The notes: generated by a model not told the origin, from the letters alone. Shown: positions 35,430-46,089, counted from the stretch's first letter. The stretch is 64,000 nucleotides of DNA from Acanthosepion pharaonis (GCA_903632075.3 CAHIKZ030004736.1:372001-436000), one strand, 5' to 3'. Program-made: numbers and translations.

Positions 35430-35486
35430 CAAGGTTCGGATCATATTCGCCTATGAATCTTCGCGTTAAATAGCGAACAATAAAAG
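35430..35486 (-). CDS. Ras-like small GTPase, internal exon (helix 1 to switch I)
   Basis: A 57-base exon with acceptor TCTCTTTTCAG and consensus donor GTAAGT. It starts with two bases of a split codon (compatible with the Ala/Gly after GKS of the P-loop), encodes FIVRYLTRRFIGEYDPNL, and ends with one base (G) that with AA of the next exon makes Glu. This matches the Ras/RERG segment VRFLTKRFIxEYDPTLE almost residue for residue. The switch I Thr that contacts Mg2+ is Asn here. The intron to 29076 is about 6.35 kb. The preceding exon with the P-loop should lie at higher coordinates; I did not find it by eye in the remaining 28 kb, so it may lie outside the window. Confidence 0.88.
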
Positions 35487-36546
35487 CTGAAAAGAGAGAC
35501 ACAAAACTGTGTATTGTCTTATAAATGATTAAAAAGAAAAAAAGAAAGAATGACATGTCACGGACTTGAAAGCAATGCTGAAGAATGCTTTAAAGCGGTT
35601 AAAAGAATTGAAAACACGTCAGAATTGTTAGTAAATCTCATAGATTAGAAATAACGAATAATCGAACTCTCTTCTGTTTTGTTAAAGGAAGTCGCTTTTA
35701 TTGTGAGAAATTTTCAAACTGAAGTGGATGAGCTTTTACAGATGGTAGAAAGATGGTTTTAGTAATTCAGAGGAAAAGCGATTTCAATTAAAACTGAAAG
35801 AAATGTTAGTAAAAAATAAATGATATTTGACAATACTAATATAAATTTCAGATAATAGTACTGCTAATATTATTAGTTGAAAAAGTAAACGAAATGAAGA
35901 TGAAAGCAATCTTTGTCAAAAATGAATAATGCTTGACAATAACTTATCTAATAAAAATCCTAACTATTGACTAGTATTTCTTTCAATTTTATTTTATTCA
36001 TTTCCACTGGTAATATTAGTAGTAGTAATATTACTTGGAGTTTATATTAGATGAAGCATTGTCAACAATTATTCATTTAACAACAAATACTTCCTGTGGA
36101 AATAAAACAAATGAAAGTAAGATGAAAGAAATGCTAGTTAAAAATAAATAATGGTTGACAATGCTTCCTCTAATAAAATGCTAGATAATATTACTACTAT
36201 TATTACTGGTGGAAATAAATTCAGTGAAATTAAAAGAAATACTAGTAAAAATGAATAATGTTTGACAATGGTAAAATTCAAGTAAAATTCAATATCAAAG
36301 ATATTAAGTCATAACGAAGACTGAGACAAGCTCAAAATGGTTTTCCCGATTGTTTACACTTTCCCATCAATTCCTTGCAGTAATAAATTTGTTTTTTTAT
36401 TGATCTGTAGAATGTATATCATGCATTATCTAAAAATTCGTTAACTCTGTCTTCAGACCAATCCTCGTGGAATGTAGCTGTGTATTTGTTAAAAAAAAGG
36501 AACACTGAACATTTGCTAACCGTAGATCAATATGCGATAAAGTCAC

Positions 36547-36622
36547 ATTAGGGCAAATGGTAGGATTAGAGCAAATGGTAGGATTAGAGCAAATGGTAGG
36601 ATTAGAGCAAATGGTAGGATTA
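36547..36622 (+). repeat. 18-bp tandem repeat, 4 units
   Basis: GAGCAAATGGTAGGATTA repeated, first unit with one change. Confidence 0.95.
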
Positions 36623-36896
36623 CAAAGATTGTGTTGCGGCAAGATCACACTTATCAGCAGCGTGAGTGTGAATATCCAACTACTTCAGCAACGAAGCAAG
36701 TAACATTAATATTACTATTTATTAATATTACAATAGTATAGTACAAGTGTAAATGGGAAAAAGAATGCCTAGTAAGATTGTGCAGTACTAATCTTTCAAA
36801 AGTTTGGGGAGATCCGGCCTTGAAATTCACCATTCGAATTCCTGTTTTTAATTAGGCTCGAACGCTGATTCAAGCATCGTTTAGAATACTTAATTA

Positions 36897-36940
36897 TGAA
36901 TGAATGACTGAATGAAGGAATGAATGAATGAATGAATGAA

Positions 36941-36982
<42 letters not shown>

Positions 36983-37006
36983 GTAATAATAATAATAATA
37001 ATAAAA
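36897..37006. repeat. (GAAT)n(AAT)n microsatellite
   Basis: Compound tetra- and trinucleotide repeat. Confidence 0.95.
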
Positions 37007-37306
37007 CAATGGACCTGATATTATAATAAAAAACAAGAAATTCAGCAAATGTATGCTTATTGGCATAGCAATATCATCTGAGAGAAGCGAGAATGAAGGC
37101 TGAGACTGTACCAATAGTAATCGGAGCCTTGTGAGAAAAATGAATAGACAATTTTTTGTATCCCAGAAAACATCAACATACAAGTAGGAACATCCCATAT
37201 ACTAAGAAATGTGCTATCAATTAAATAACAATTTTCCTATAGGGCCGAAGGACCTTAGTTTGGACCCGGCTCTACATTATACAACTCAGGAAACATAATA
37301 TTCACA

Positions 37307-37307
<1 letters not shown>

Positions 37308-37362
<55 letters not shown>
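37308..37362. repeat. (AAT)n microsatellite
   Basis: Follows ACAACTCAGG...; possibly another LINE tail. Confidence 0.9.
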
Positions 37363-37363
<1 letters not shown>

Positions 37364-37589
37364 TCAGCATGATAAAAATGGCCAATATCTGCTCTAGAAA
37401 AGCTTCCGACAGTCTCATTGAAAGGATTCCTGGTAGGCTATGCTTAAAGAAATACAAAAAAATCTACTCACAAGTACAGTTCACACATTACCAAGAGCTT
37501 TATCTATGTAAAATGTGTGTGATCTTAGGTGTTTTTATTTTTTTATTTTTTTTTATAAAAATGACTATTGGAAAATGTCATGAAGCCAT

Positions 37590-37728
37590 TTCTGACATTA
37601 GGTCTCTGTTTGGGACCCGGAATGAAATTAGTATACAACAGAAATCAAAGGAACTACTACTAATACTACTGCTACTATTAATAATAATAATAATAATAAT
37701 GATAATAATAATAATGATAATAATAATA
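37590..37728 (+). repeat. LINE 3' end with (ATA)n tail, second copy
   Basis: CTGACATTAGGTCTCTG...GGGACCCGGAATGAAAT then ACAACAGAAATCAAAG and a trinucleotide run, matching 27070-27160. The LINE body upstream is not clear. Confidence 0.65.
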
Positions 37729-37934
37729 TTTGTTCCCAGCCCGCTTATCGTTTCTTTCAAACAAAATAAAAACATCAGGAAAATTTTAACAAGTGAAAGC
37801 ATTCACACATAAAACTCTATTGGAATTTCGGATCGTTGCACTCCAGAAAACACTCATAGAAAGGGAAAACCCTTTTCGCTGTGAAACAACATGAGTCAAG
37901 TCAATTCTGTCAAAAATTCAAAGAGAAACATCGC

Positions 37935-38200
37935 GATTTCTACAGAGGGTGGCACAGATTCCCATTTAATATACGCCACCCAATGTACCAAAAATAACTT
38001 GATTTATGCGGGTTGCACAACGGAAAAATTAAATAACAGATTCAATGGCCACAGGTAGGATGTCAGGCACAATAATGTGGAATCAACGGAGCTTGCAGAA
38101 CATTTTATTACAAACGACTGTAATTTCGACAATCATCTTAAAGTGCACATTGTAAAAAATATTCAGAATCTACCGACCTTTCGACCATGAACACATATGA
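37935..38200 (+). pseudogene. PLE GIY-YIG endonuclease fragment
   Basis: Reads HLIYATQCTKNNLIYAGCTT, then KLNNRFNGHR, a TAG, and DVRHNNVESTELAEHF: the GIY-YIG core with its Arg, His and Glu region. A different lineage from the 40.7-46.2 kb pair. Confidence 0.75.
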
Positions 38201-38751
38201 CGATAGTTACCTATGTCCCGCCTCGTGAGATTAAACAGAATAACGAGATTTATACTAAGCTGTTTGATTAATTCGCCTTTAAATCAATATTGGTTATCGG
38301 TGAATCGGCTGCAAAGTTTTAAAGATGAATTTCACCAGATCCTGAGGATGAAACGCTTCTTCGTGCAAAAGAGCTTATCCGCTCCCCACCCATCACCCCA
38401 ACCAATGAACAGTGTTTGATAGAAGCGCACCTTTCAAGGTGTTTCACCGGTCGTTGTTTAATTCGCACGGATAAAATGCCGATGGTCGGTCGAGTTGTTA
38501 AATGGGGAGCGAGAGAACGGAATCCGATCTGCTTGTTTCGCGTTGTTCGACAGTGGGGAAAGAAAAACTGGTTTCTTCTCTTGGCAAATATGTCGGTAAA
38601 GTGTTTGGCCCAGCTTCAAGGTCAGGTATTCCTGGGTGTGCAGCTCTCGCATAAAATGGGTAGGTGCCTATTCCCTTGGTTCAGAGATTTTAGGGCCGTG
38701 AGAATTTACGCAAGTAAGGATCTATTAAAATTGACAGAAAATAAATGCAGA

Positions 38752-38791
<40 letters not shown>

Positions 38792-38859
38792 CTGTTTTTA
38801 ACACTATTTTATTCATTCCCTCTTTCTTTCTCTCTTTCTATTTATCTATTTTTCATGTC
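38201..38859. other. No gene recognised
   Basis: One long open frame (38416-38931) runs through an (ATCT)n repeat into a reversed LINE end. I see no domain in it. Confidence 0.55.
38750..38791. repeat. (ATCT)n microsatellite
   Basis: About ten units. Confidence 0.95.
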
Positions 38860-39000
38860 ACCCTAACCAAGGCGTTAATACCACTAAGACGCAAGGGGTT
38901 ACTGAGAGTGGAAGAGAATGAGAAAACTTAAGAAAGAACAATAAAAGGTCAGGAATCAAGACAACAGAAGATGGCGATTGATCTTGAGTTTAATTTTTTG
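38860..39000 (-). repeat. LINE 3' UTR fragment (family B)
   Basis: Reverse complement of CTCTTGCGTCTTAGTGGTAT...GCCTTGGTTAGGGTGAC; joins sequence matching the K-F-K-C-N end of ORF2. Confidence 0.6.
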
Positions 39001-39301
39001 AAGATTGTAGGTGACAAGGAAGCAATGTAGGATTAAAAAGGATTATAAAATGTAATAAAGTTAGTCAAGACAAAAAGAGAAAACGCGTTTCCCTTCAATC
39101 AGCTGATAAATGGGAACACGTGATTTATAATAGGTCATTCCACGCACGAGTGCACCTCGTACTTACGTAATCCATTAATAACTAGCGTGATTTCCTCTAC
39201 CAGGTTTTTCTTGGGAGGATGGTGGATAGAATGGTCAAACACATTTCATATCAAATTTCAAGTAAGAACTGTGTCAGGGTACGGTCTAACTGACCAACTC
39301 A

Positions 39302-39332
<31 letters not shown>

Positions 39333-39370
39333 TATGAATAAAAATGACAATAGGAAAACTGGTAATTGCT

Positions 39371-39401
39371 GACGCGTTTCGTCCAATGTGGACTTTATCA
39401 A
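39371..39401 (-). ncRNA. Hammerhead-ribozyme-like motif, left arm of palindrome
   Basis: On the minus strand TTGATAA, extra A, GTCC-ACATT-GGAC (4 perfect pairs), GAAA, ACGCGT, C. Stem I does not form well because the upstream side lies in the palindrome spacer. Confidence 0.4.
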
Positions 39402-39416
39402 TTTTCGTATTTTGCT

Positions 39417-39447
39417 TTGATAAAGTTCACATTGGACGAAACGCGTC
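39417..39447 (+). ncRNA. Hammerhead-ribozyme-like motif, right arm of palindrome
   Basis: TTGATAA (C3 to U and G8 to A relative to CUGAUGA, a pair-preserving swap), one extra A, stem II GTTC/GGAC (one G-U wobble), GAAA, palindrome ACGCGT, then C. Flanks pair as stem I: TTGCT before the core with AGCAA after the C, 5 bp. Confidence 0.5.
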
Positions 39448-39522
39448 AGCAATTACCAGTTTTCCTATTGTCATTTTTATTCATAAATATTGTCTTCTCT
39501 ACCGATTAAATCGGAGAAATTT

Positions 39523-39524
<2 letters not shown>

Positions 39525-39604
<80 letters not shown>
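39525..39604. repeat. (TA)n(TG)n microsatellite
   Basis: Between the palindrome and PLE family X. Confidence 0.95.
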
Positions 39605-39762
39605 ATATGGTGTATTTAAGCAGCAATCCTTCATTTATGCATATTTAATTAAAAACGACAGATATGGTGCTACGATTAGGCTTTTTATTTAATTTTTCTT
39701 GTGTTCGAACAAGTGTTTTCTTTTTTTGGACACAGAGCGTGTAGAAACTGTCTAAATTTCAA

Positions 39763-39795
39763 GCGCTTTCGGCTATACATTTAGCCATTATCAAG
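39763..39795 (-). ncRNA. Hammerhead-ribozyme-like motif, PLE family X
   Basis: TTGATAA, extra T, 5-bp stem II GGCTA/TAGCC, GAAA, palindrome AGCGCT, then T. Stem I pairing is weak. Located in the 3' flank of a GIY-YIG remnant on the same strand. Confidence 0.45.
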
Positions 39796-40287
39796 GATGA
39801 TTTTATTTTTTCAGTTTAATTGAGTGTGTTCGTTTTGTATATGTTTTTAGTGTTATAGAAATGTTTCATTTTCCGAACACAGTTAGCAGATTGTGGCCGT
39901 GTTCGTAGTTAATATTATTAAGTGTTGGCTTTTTCTTTTTATTATTAAGGTTTCCATTATTTTTAATCATATTTTACAGGGGGATGAGGTTATTATGTTT
40001 TCATTTTATACTAAATGGAGTCTGGTAAGTTTGTGTGTGTGTCTAAATGGGTTCTATTAGAGCTCTGGTCGAAGACATGTAACATAAGGCGTCTGGATAG
40101 GCATGTAGTCGTGTGACTAATGTAATTATTTATAAATTCGGCTTGATCAGGAACATAGTTTCTTAAGAGGCATTTGAGCTCATAGATGATGTTCGTTCGT
40201 TGTAAATTTGGACTCATAGATAATGTTCGTTCGTTGTAATTTTGACTTTCCTGGTGTATTGTTAAGGTAAGCTGTTTTAATGAAACA

Positions 40288-40289
<2 letters not shown>

Positions 40290-40334
<45 letters not shown>
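40290..40334. repeat. (TA)n microsatellite
   Basis: Separates PLE family X from a SINE tail. Confidence 0.95.
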
Positions 40335-40336
<2 letters not shown>

Positions 40337-40337
<1 letters not shown>

Positions 40338-40550
40338 GACATTTTTATGTTTATACATTCTTTTTTATAGATACAAATATTTAAGTAAATGCTCTGTTTA
40401 TAATAAACAGTATTAAACAATATTTAGCGGCCTGAATGTCCGAGAAATTTTCACAGAAAATATTCGTCCACCGACAGGAATCAAACATGTATCCTATACG
40501 GGACCGTCATATAGCCTGACGTGCCTTAACCAATTCGGTCACAGAGGAGC
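40337..40550 (-). mobile_element. tRNA-derived SINE with conserved tail
   Basis: On the minus strand: TGACCGAATTGGTTAAGGCA (A box, tRNA-Leu/Ser-like) to TGTTTGATTCCTGTCGG (B box), linker AAATTTCTCGGACATTCAGG, and tail with ACTGTTTATTATAAACAGAG, ending near (TA)n. Confidence 0.75.
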
Positions 40551-40780
40551 GTTCGGTTAGAAAGGTCGATTTTACAGTCTTTAAACTACAAACTTCCATC
40601 ATCATTCTCTCACGTACATTCATATCTGCTCATGATTTCATTATATATATATATATATATATATATAGCATAATGAGAAGCCACGTATACTTTCTTAATA
40701 TGTATATATAGAAAAAGTTTCAAATTAAAAATTATAATGTTTTATTTTATGAAAGTATTTATTTATTTATATATATATTT

Positions 40781-40812
40781 GATATTTCAAATTGTCCTCA
40801 ATTTTTCATCAG
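40781..40812 (-). ncRNA. Hammerhead-ribozyme-like motif, PLE 3' flank (left copy)
   Basis: Same sequence as at 46090-46121 in the inverted copy, including CTGATGA, the 6-bp hairpin, GAAA and ATATC. The repeated 5' start of the element (40666-40709) follows about 70 bp downstream, so the motif sits in the pseudo-LTR. Confidence 0.6.
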
Positions 40813-41057
40813 AAATAACTGTTTGTTACAAATAAATTAAAATTACTGTTTGTTGGCAAGTAGCGTCCTTCGAGAGACGCGGACGTCACGTGATATGGAA
40901 CGTCACTGTTCAGATATTCCTAACTTAAATCTAACTGTCATAAATATTTTAAAAATATTTTTTACTATATCTAAAGAAATTGCTTAGCTATTGAAATATT
41001 TATAAAGATTTAAAACACCTAAGTCCCTATTCAACCCTAATTTATGTGTATTTAATT
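40813..41057 (-). other. PLE 3' untranslated region (left copy)
   Basis: Between the GIY-YIG frame and the hammerhead-like motif; mirrored at 45918-46089. It contains a GC-rich patch around CACGTGACGTCCGCGTC, otherwise AT-rich. Confidence 0.6.
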
Positions 41058-41495
41058 TTAAAATCCAATATGTTTCTTTTTTCTGCGTGTGAATGTGGAA
41101 GTAAAATCGGAATCTATTAATAAACATTTGCAGTTTTCTAATGTGTGTCCTGTTTGATTGTAGTGTTTAGCTATGGGGGAATAAGGGTTGTTTTGACGTA
41201 TTGTTTGTTTATGGTTATTAAAACGAAATCTAAAATTGTTTCCAGACTCACCAATATATCCACTATTAGGACATAAGTTGCAGAATAAATAATAGATTAC
41301 GTTATGGGTATCGCAGGTGAGGTTAGGTGGCTGTATCCTGATATTGGTGTTGGGTACGTAAAATGTATTAGCTATTACTAAATGTTTGCAAACTAAGCAA
41401 CGAGGTTTGTTACATTTGTAATTTCCTGTTTGGTTTCTATTGTTTAGATATTTGGTAGAGGTGAGGATAGCTGATAAGTTAGGTGATTGTTTCAT
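41058..41495 (-). pseudogene. PLE GIY-YIG endonuclease (left copy)
   Basis: Identical in sequence to the right-copy endonuclease for 140 residues, then shifted out of frame by one base in a T-run at about 41075, ending in KKKHIGF. Confidence 0.88.
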
Positions 41496-41603
41496 TGCAT
41501 TTATGGGTGGTTTATCGAAAATGTCTTTGATCTTGTTGTCTAATTGGAGGTTCTTGTAATCATTTTTAAATTGTGAATAAGTGTGTGGGAATATTGATTG
41601 TGG

Positions 41604-43321
41604 TTAAAAACCATGGGAATCCGATTGTTGTTTTTTATTTTTCTTGTATGTGAGAAGTGTGTTACGATTTATCAGGATAGTTTTATTTAGTGCTTCTTTT
41701 ATTATTTTTATTGGGTATTTGCATTTTAGGAATTGTTTTGTTAAGTTATTAATATTGTATAGAAAATCTAAATGGTCTGAGCATATGCGTTTGGTTCTAA
41801 GAAATGAGCTGTATACAATAGATTTTTTTAATTTAAAGGGATGACAGCTGTTAAAGTGCAGGAATTTATGTTGGTTTGTGGGTTTGTTGTATAGACTGGT
41901 AGAAAGTGTATGTTTGTTTAATTTTATCATAACGTCTAAGAAAGGGATGGATGTGTATGAGTGCTCCATGGTAAATTTAATTGTATCGTGGAAATTGTTG
42001 CAGAAAGTGAAAAAGGTTTTTTAATTTTTCTGATCCATGAGTCCATAATAAGAAAATGTCATCAATATATCTAAAGTAATGTGATGGTTTATATTCGAAT
42101 TGTCTAGTATCTTCTTTTCTAGAATGTGCATAAAGATATTAGCATAACTAGGTGCCATTTTTGTGCCCATTGCTGTGCCACTAATCTGTAAATAGTGTTT
42201 GTTGTTGTATTTAAAATTATTATGTGTTAAGATGAACTTTATTAATTGGCATATATCTGTAATTTGGTAGTTAGGTAATTTTTGTTACTAAGGAACTCAT
42301 AGCAAGCTGATACTCCTTCAACATGTGGAATGTTCGTGTAAAGGGACGAAACATCCATCGTTACTAGGATTGTATCATGGTGGACTAAGTTAATGTTTTG
42401 TAATTTGCTGAGAAAGTCAGTAGTGTCTCTAATATAACTAGGTATGTCAGGCAATAAAGGTTTTAGGATATTGTCTATGTACCCAGATATAAGTTCTGTG
42501 AGGGTGCCAATGCCTGATATTATGGGTCTACCAGGTGGCATGATTTTAAGGGTTTTTGAAATTTCATAGATGTTCTCTTCATTATTTGATTGTGTAATTT
42601 GATGTGGGTCGGATGAAAAAGTGTTAGGGTGTTTTCTGAAATGATTTTGGGAGTTTATGTAGTTTTGGGATAGTGTAGAATGTTGCTGTTTTAGGGTTCT
42701 CAGGAATAAGAGATTTTATGGTATTTTTTATGTTGTAGTTCAGGTTCTGGTGAGAAGTGATAATTCTGTTTTTGAATGTGCTAGTTGGGTCTAGAGGTAA
42801 GGGTACATAGAATCTGTTATTTTGAAGTTGTGATTCTGCTTCTTTAATGTAGTGGTTAGTGTCTAAGATGGTTATAGCTCCGCCCTTGTCGGCTGGTACG
42901 ATAATTATGTCTCAGTTGTTTTTAAAAGTATAGATGGCTTGGTGTTCTATTTTGGATAAGTTGTATTTTTTATCTGGTGTCCTTTGTTTTTTAAGAAGTA
43001 ATCCATGTGTTGTCTGGCTTTGTGGGCATATTGATCCAAGTGTTGGTTACGTCCTTGGTGGGATCCATATATTGTTCTTCGTCGGAGGAAGTTTGGAGCA
43101 TGATTGGTTAGCGCTGTTGTCTGTATTAGAAGTAGGTTTGTTGTCTGAGAAATATTCTTTTAGTCTCAGTCTACGAAGGTATTTTTCCATATCGTAGCAA
43201 AGGTTTAGAGGTTTTAGTGGTTGTGAGGGGCAGAATGATAATCCTTTATTTAATAAAGAGGTTTCTCCTTGGGTGAGAGTGTATTTAGATAGGTTAGCGA
43301 TGTGGTTGTCAGCAGAGGTAG
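41604..43321 (-). pseudogene. PLE reverse transcriptase region (left copy), 5'-truncated
   Basis: Frames at 41604-41969 (thumb, MEHSYTSIPFLDV) and 42242-42541 (palm, GRPIISGIG to TNIPH) match the right copy, with the YIDD region at about 42075-42086. From 42976 to about 43290 it keeps about 310 bp absent from the right copy, encoding STADNHIANLSK and a polar linker. It carries the shared frameshift after QIYAN and a private extra base near 42020. It begins abruptly at 43321. Confidence 0.85.
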
Positions 43322-43364
43322 AGAGAATATATACATATTAAGAAAGTATACGTGGCTTCTCATT

Positions 43365-43787
43365 ATGCTATTTGGACCCTACTTAAACGGCAAAAATCTC
43401 CACGATAGAAGAAAACTAGAAAAGATTTTCTACAAACTGGCACAGACACACTCGGATATTATATTTCTCGGACTTTGCAAGAAAATGGACTTAATACCAA
43501 AAGGATTCCGATTTAAATACAATTTCCAACATAGTTTTATTACATTGCAAAAACAAAAAGCCCAACATATATACAACAGAACCTCCACGCAATTAAGAAA
43601 TCTTGCGCACAACACTGCTTACATTAAAAAATCTTTTTACATGAACTTATCTAAAAAAATCAGTTATTCTCTCTACCTAACACTTTCTCCGTTTCAATAC
43701 TCTCAAGTAAAAAAAGGACTCAATTTCCTGTACCAAAAAAAACTGACACAGTGTATATTTTTGAAAAACCAAAACTCAATAAACTAA
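43365..43787 (+). pseudogene. PLE polyprotein, N-terminal part (right copy)
   Basis: Opens at ATG in MLFGPYLNGKNLHDRRKLEK and runs 141 residues, basic and helical, matching the poorly conserved N-terminal domain that precedes RT in PLEs. It leaves frame near 43787, but coding-like sequence continues (ITYLKDYLIQQ) into the RT region. It has no counterpart in the left copy, which stops at 43321. Confidence 0.7.
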
Positions 43788-44356
43788 TTGCTGGGGACCC
43801 CATTTTACAACACATAACTTACCTGAAAGATTATTTAATACAACAGATCCCACGAAGATCTCATTATGTTCACTACACCAATACTACCTCTGCTGACAAC
43901 CACATCGCTAACCTATCCTAGATAAAAAAATACAACTTATCCAAAATAGAACACCAAGCCATCTATACTCTTAAAAACAACCGAGACATAATTATCGTAC
44001 CAGCCGACAAGGGCGGAGCTATAACCATCTTAGACACTAACCACTACATTAAAGAAGCAGAATCACAACTTCAAAATAACAGATTCTATGTACCCTTACC
44101 TCTAGACCCAACTAGCACATTCAAAACAGAATTATCACTTCTCACTCAGAACCTGAACTACAACATAAAAAATACCATAAAATCTCTTATTCCTGAGAAC
44201 CCTAAAACAGCAACATTCTACACTATCCCAAAACTACATAAACTCCCCAAAATCATTTCAGAAAAGCACCCTAACACTTTTTCATCCGACCCACATCAAA
44301 TTACACAATCAAATAATGAAAGAGAACATCTATGAAATTTCAAAACCCTTAAAATC

Positions 44357-44961
44357 ATGCCACCTGGTAGACCCATAATATCAGGCATTGGCACCCTCAC
44401 AGAACTTATATCTGGGTACATAGACAATATCCTAAAACCTTTATTGCCTGACATACCTAGTTATATTAGAGACACTACTGACTTTCTCAGCAAATTACAA
44501 AACATTAACTTAGTCCACCATGATACAATCCTAGTAACGATGGATGTTTCGTCCCTTTACACGAACATTCCACATGTTGAAGGAGTATCAGCTTGCTATG
44601 AGTTCCTTAGTAACAAAAATTACCTAACTACCAAATTACAGATATATGCCAATTAATAAAGTTCATCTTAACACATAATAATTTTAAATACAACAACAAA
44701 CACTATTTACAGATTAGTGGCACAGCAATGGGCACAAAAATGGCACCTAGTTATGCTAATATCTTTATGCACATTCTAGAAAAGAAGATACTAGACAATT
44801 CAGAATATAAACCATCACATTACTTTAGATATATTGATGACATTTTCTTATTATGGACTCATGGATCAGAAAAATTAAAAACCTTTTTCACTTTCTGCAA
44901 CAATTTCCACGATACAATTAAATTTACATGGAGCACTCATACACATCCATCCCTTTCTTAG
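44357..44961 (+). pseudogene. PLE reverse transcriptase (right copy)
   Basis: PLE-type RT motifs appear in order: GRPIISGIGTLTELIS, TMDVSSLYTNIPH (first catalytic Asp), GTAMGTKMAPSYANIFM and YFRYIDDIFLLW (YIDD at 44830-44841). A frameshift after QIYAN at about 44655 is shared with the left copy. A missing base at about 44932 is private to the right copy. Upstream coding with VPADKGGAI lies at about 44000-44020 in another frame. Confidence 0.88.
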
Positions 44962-45404
44962 ACGTTATGATAAAATTAAACAAACATACACTTTCTACCA
45001 GTCTATACAACAAACCCACAAACCAACATAAATTCCTGCACTTTAACAGCTGTCATCCCTTTAAATTAAAAAAAAATCTATTGTATACAGCTCATTTCTT
45101 AGAACCAAACGCATATGCTCAGACCATTTAGATTTTCTTTACAATATTAATAACTTAACAAAACAATTCCTAAAATGCAAATACCCAATAAAAATAATAA
45201 AAGAAGCACTAAATAAAACTATCCTGATAAATCGTAACACACTTCTCACATACAAGAAAAATAAAAACAACAATCGGATTCCCATGGTTTTTAACCACAA
45301 TCAATATTCCCCTCACACTTATTCACAATTTAAAAAATGATTACAAGAACCTCCAATTAGACAACAAGATCAAAGACATTTTCGATAAACCACCCATAAA
45401 TGCA
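44928..45404 (+). pseudogene. PLE RT thumb/linker (right copy)
   Basis: Starts MEHSYTSIPFLDVMIKL, the conserved continuation after the YIDD palm. It shifts frame at a run of A at about 45068-45076, one base longer than in the left copy. The stretch continues in mixed frames to the endonuclease frame. Confidence 0.75.
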
Positions 45405-45917
45405 ATGAAACAATCACCTAACCTATCAGCTATCCTCACCTCTACCAAATATCTAAACAATAGAAACCAAACAGGAAATTACAAATGTAACAAACCTCGT
45501 TGCTTAGTTTGCAAACATTTAGTAATAGCTAATACATTTTACGTACCCAACACCAATATCAGGATACAGCCACCTAACCTCACCTGCGATACCCATAACG
45601 TAATCTATTATTTATTCTGCAACTTATGTCCTAATAGTGGATATATTGGTGAGTCTGGAAACAATTTTAGATTTCGTTTTAATAACCATAAACAAACAAT
45701 ACGTCAAAACAACCCTTATTCCCCCATAGCTAAACACTACAATCAAACAGGACACACATTAGAAAACTGCAAATGTTTATTAATAGATTCCGATTTTACT
45801 TCCACATTCACACGCAGAAAAAAAGAAACATATTGGATTTTAAAATTAAATACACATAAATTAGGGTTGAATAGGGACTTAGGTGTTTTAAATCTTTATA
45901 AATATTTCAATAGCTAA
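45405..45917 (+). pseudogene. PLE GIY-YIG endonuclease (right copy)
   Basis: 170 residues. A Cys cluster (C28, C33, C36, C61, C72, C75) precedes and overlaps NVIYYLFCNLCPNSGYIGES at 65-84, the GIY-YIG core, followed by Arg/His residues (FRFRFNNHK). This nuclease nicks the target so the 3' end can prime reverse transcription. The C-terminus is intact here (LNLYKYFNS), unlike the left copy. Confidence 0.88.
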
Positions 45918-46089
45918 GCAATTTCTTTAGATATAGTAAAAAATATTTTTTAAAATATTTATGACAGTTAGATTTAAGTTAGGAATATCTGAACAGTGAC
46001 GTTCCATATCACGTGACGTCCGCGTCTCTCGAAGGACGCTACTTGCCAACAAACAGTAATTTTAATTTATTTGTAACAAACAGTTATTT

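Larger units (their letters stand above)
35487..37230. other. No gene recognised
   Basis: Upstream of the first seen Ras-like exon. Contains repeats of TAATATTAGTAG...GAAATGAA type (35780-36270), the 18-bp tandem repeat and AAT microsatellites. I looked for the P-loop exon here and did not find it. Confidence 0.55.
39331..39486. repeat. Near-perfect palindrome, 70-bp arms, 16-bp spacer
   Basis: Arms 39331-39400 and 39417-39486 are reverse complements with a single mismatch (GTGGAC versus GTTCAC). Each arm carries a hammerhead-like motif. (TA)n tracts lie on both sides (39302-39330 and 39525-39561). Confidence 0.95.
39605..40345 (-). mobile_element. PLE 3' fragment with GIY-YIG remnant (family X)
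   Basis: The minus frame at 40011-40340 reads SPNLQRTNIIYELKC, NNYISHTTTCLSRRLM and RTHLDTHTNLPDSI, the GIY-YIG part of a PLE distinct from the 40.7-46.2 kb pair. Noncoding 3' sequence runs to 39605, with a hammerhead-like motif at 39763-39795, and stops at a (TG)n tract. It abuts (TA)n at 40290-40334. Confidence 0.75.

Noticed and set aside
36301..36380. Possible P-loop exon of the Ras-like gene
   Set aside because: TTTTCCCGATTG looked suggestive but gives no GxxxxGKS in the required phase.
36547..36622. Evenly spaced repeats suggesting a CRISPR-like array
   Set aside because: Directly tandem 18-bp units without spacers, in eukaryotic DNA.
38416..38931. 171-residue open frame
   Set aside because: No recognisable domain; its C-terminal third is an (ATCT)n repeat followed by a reversed LINE 3' end.
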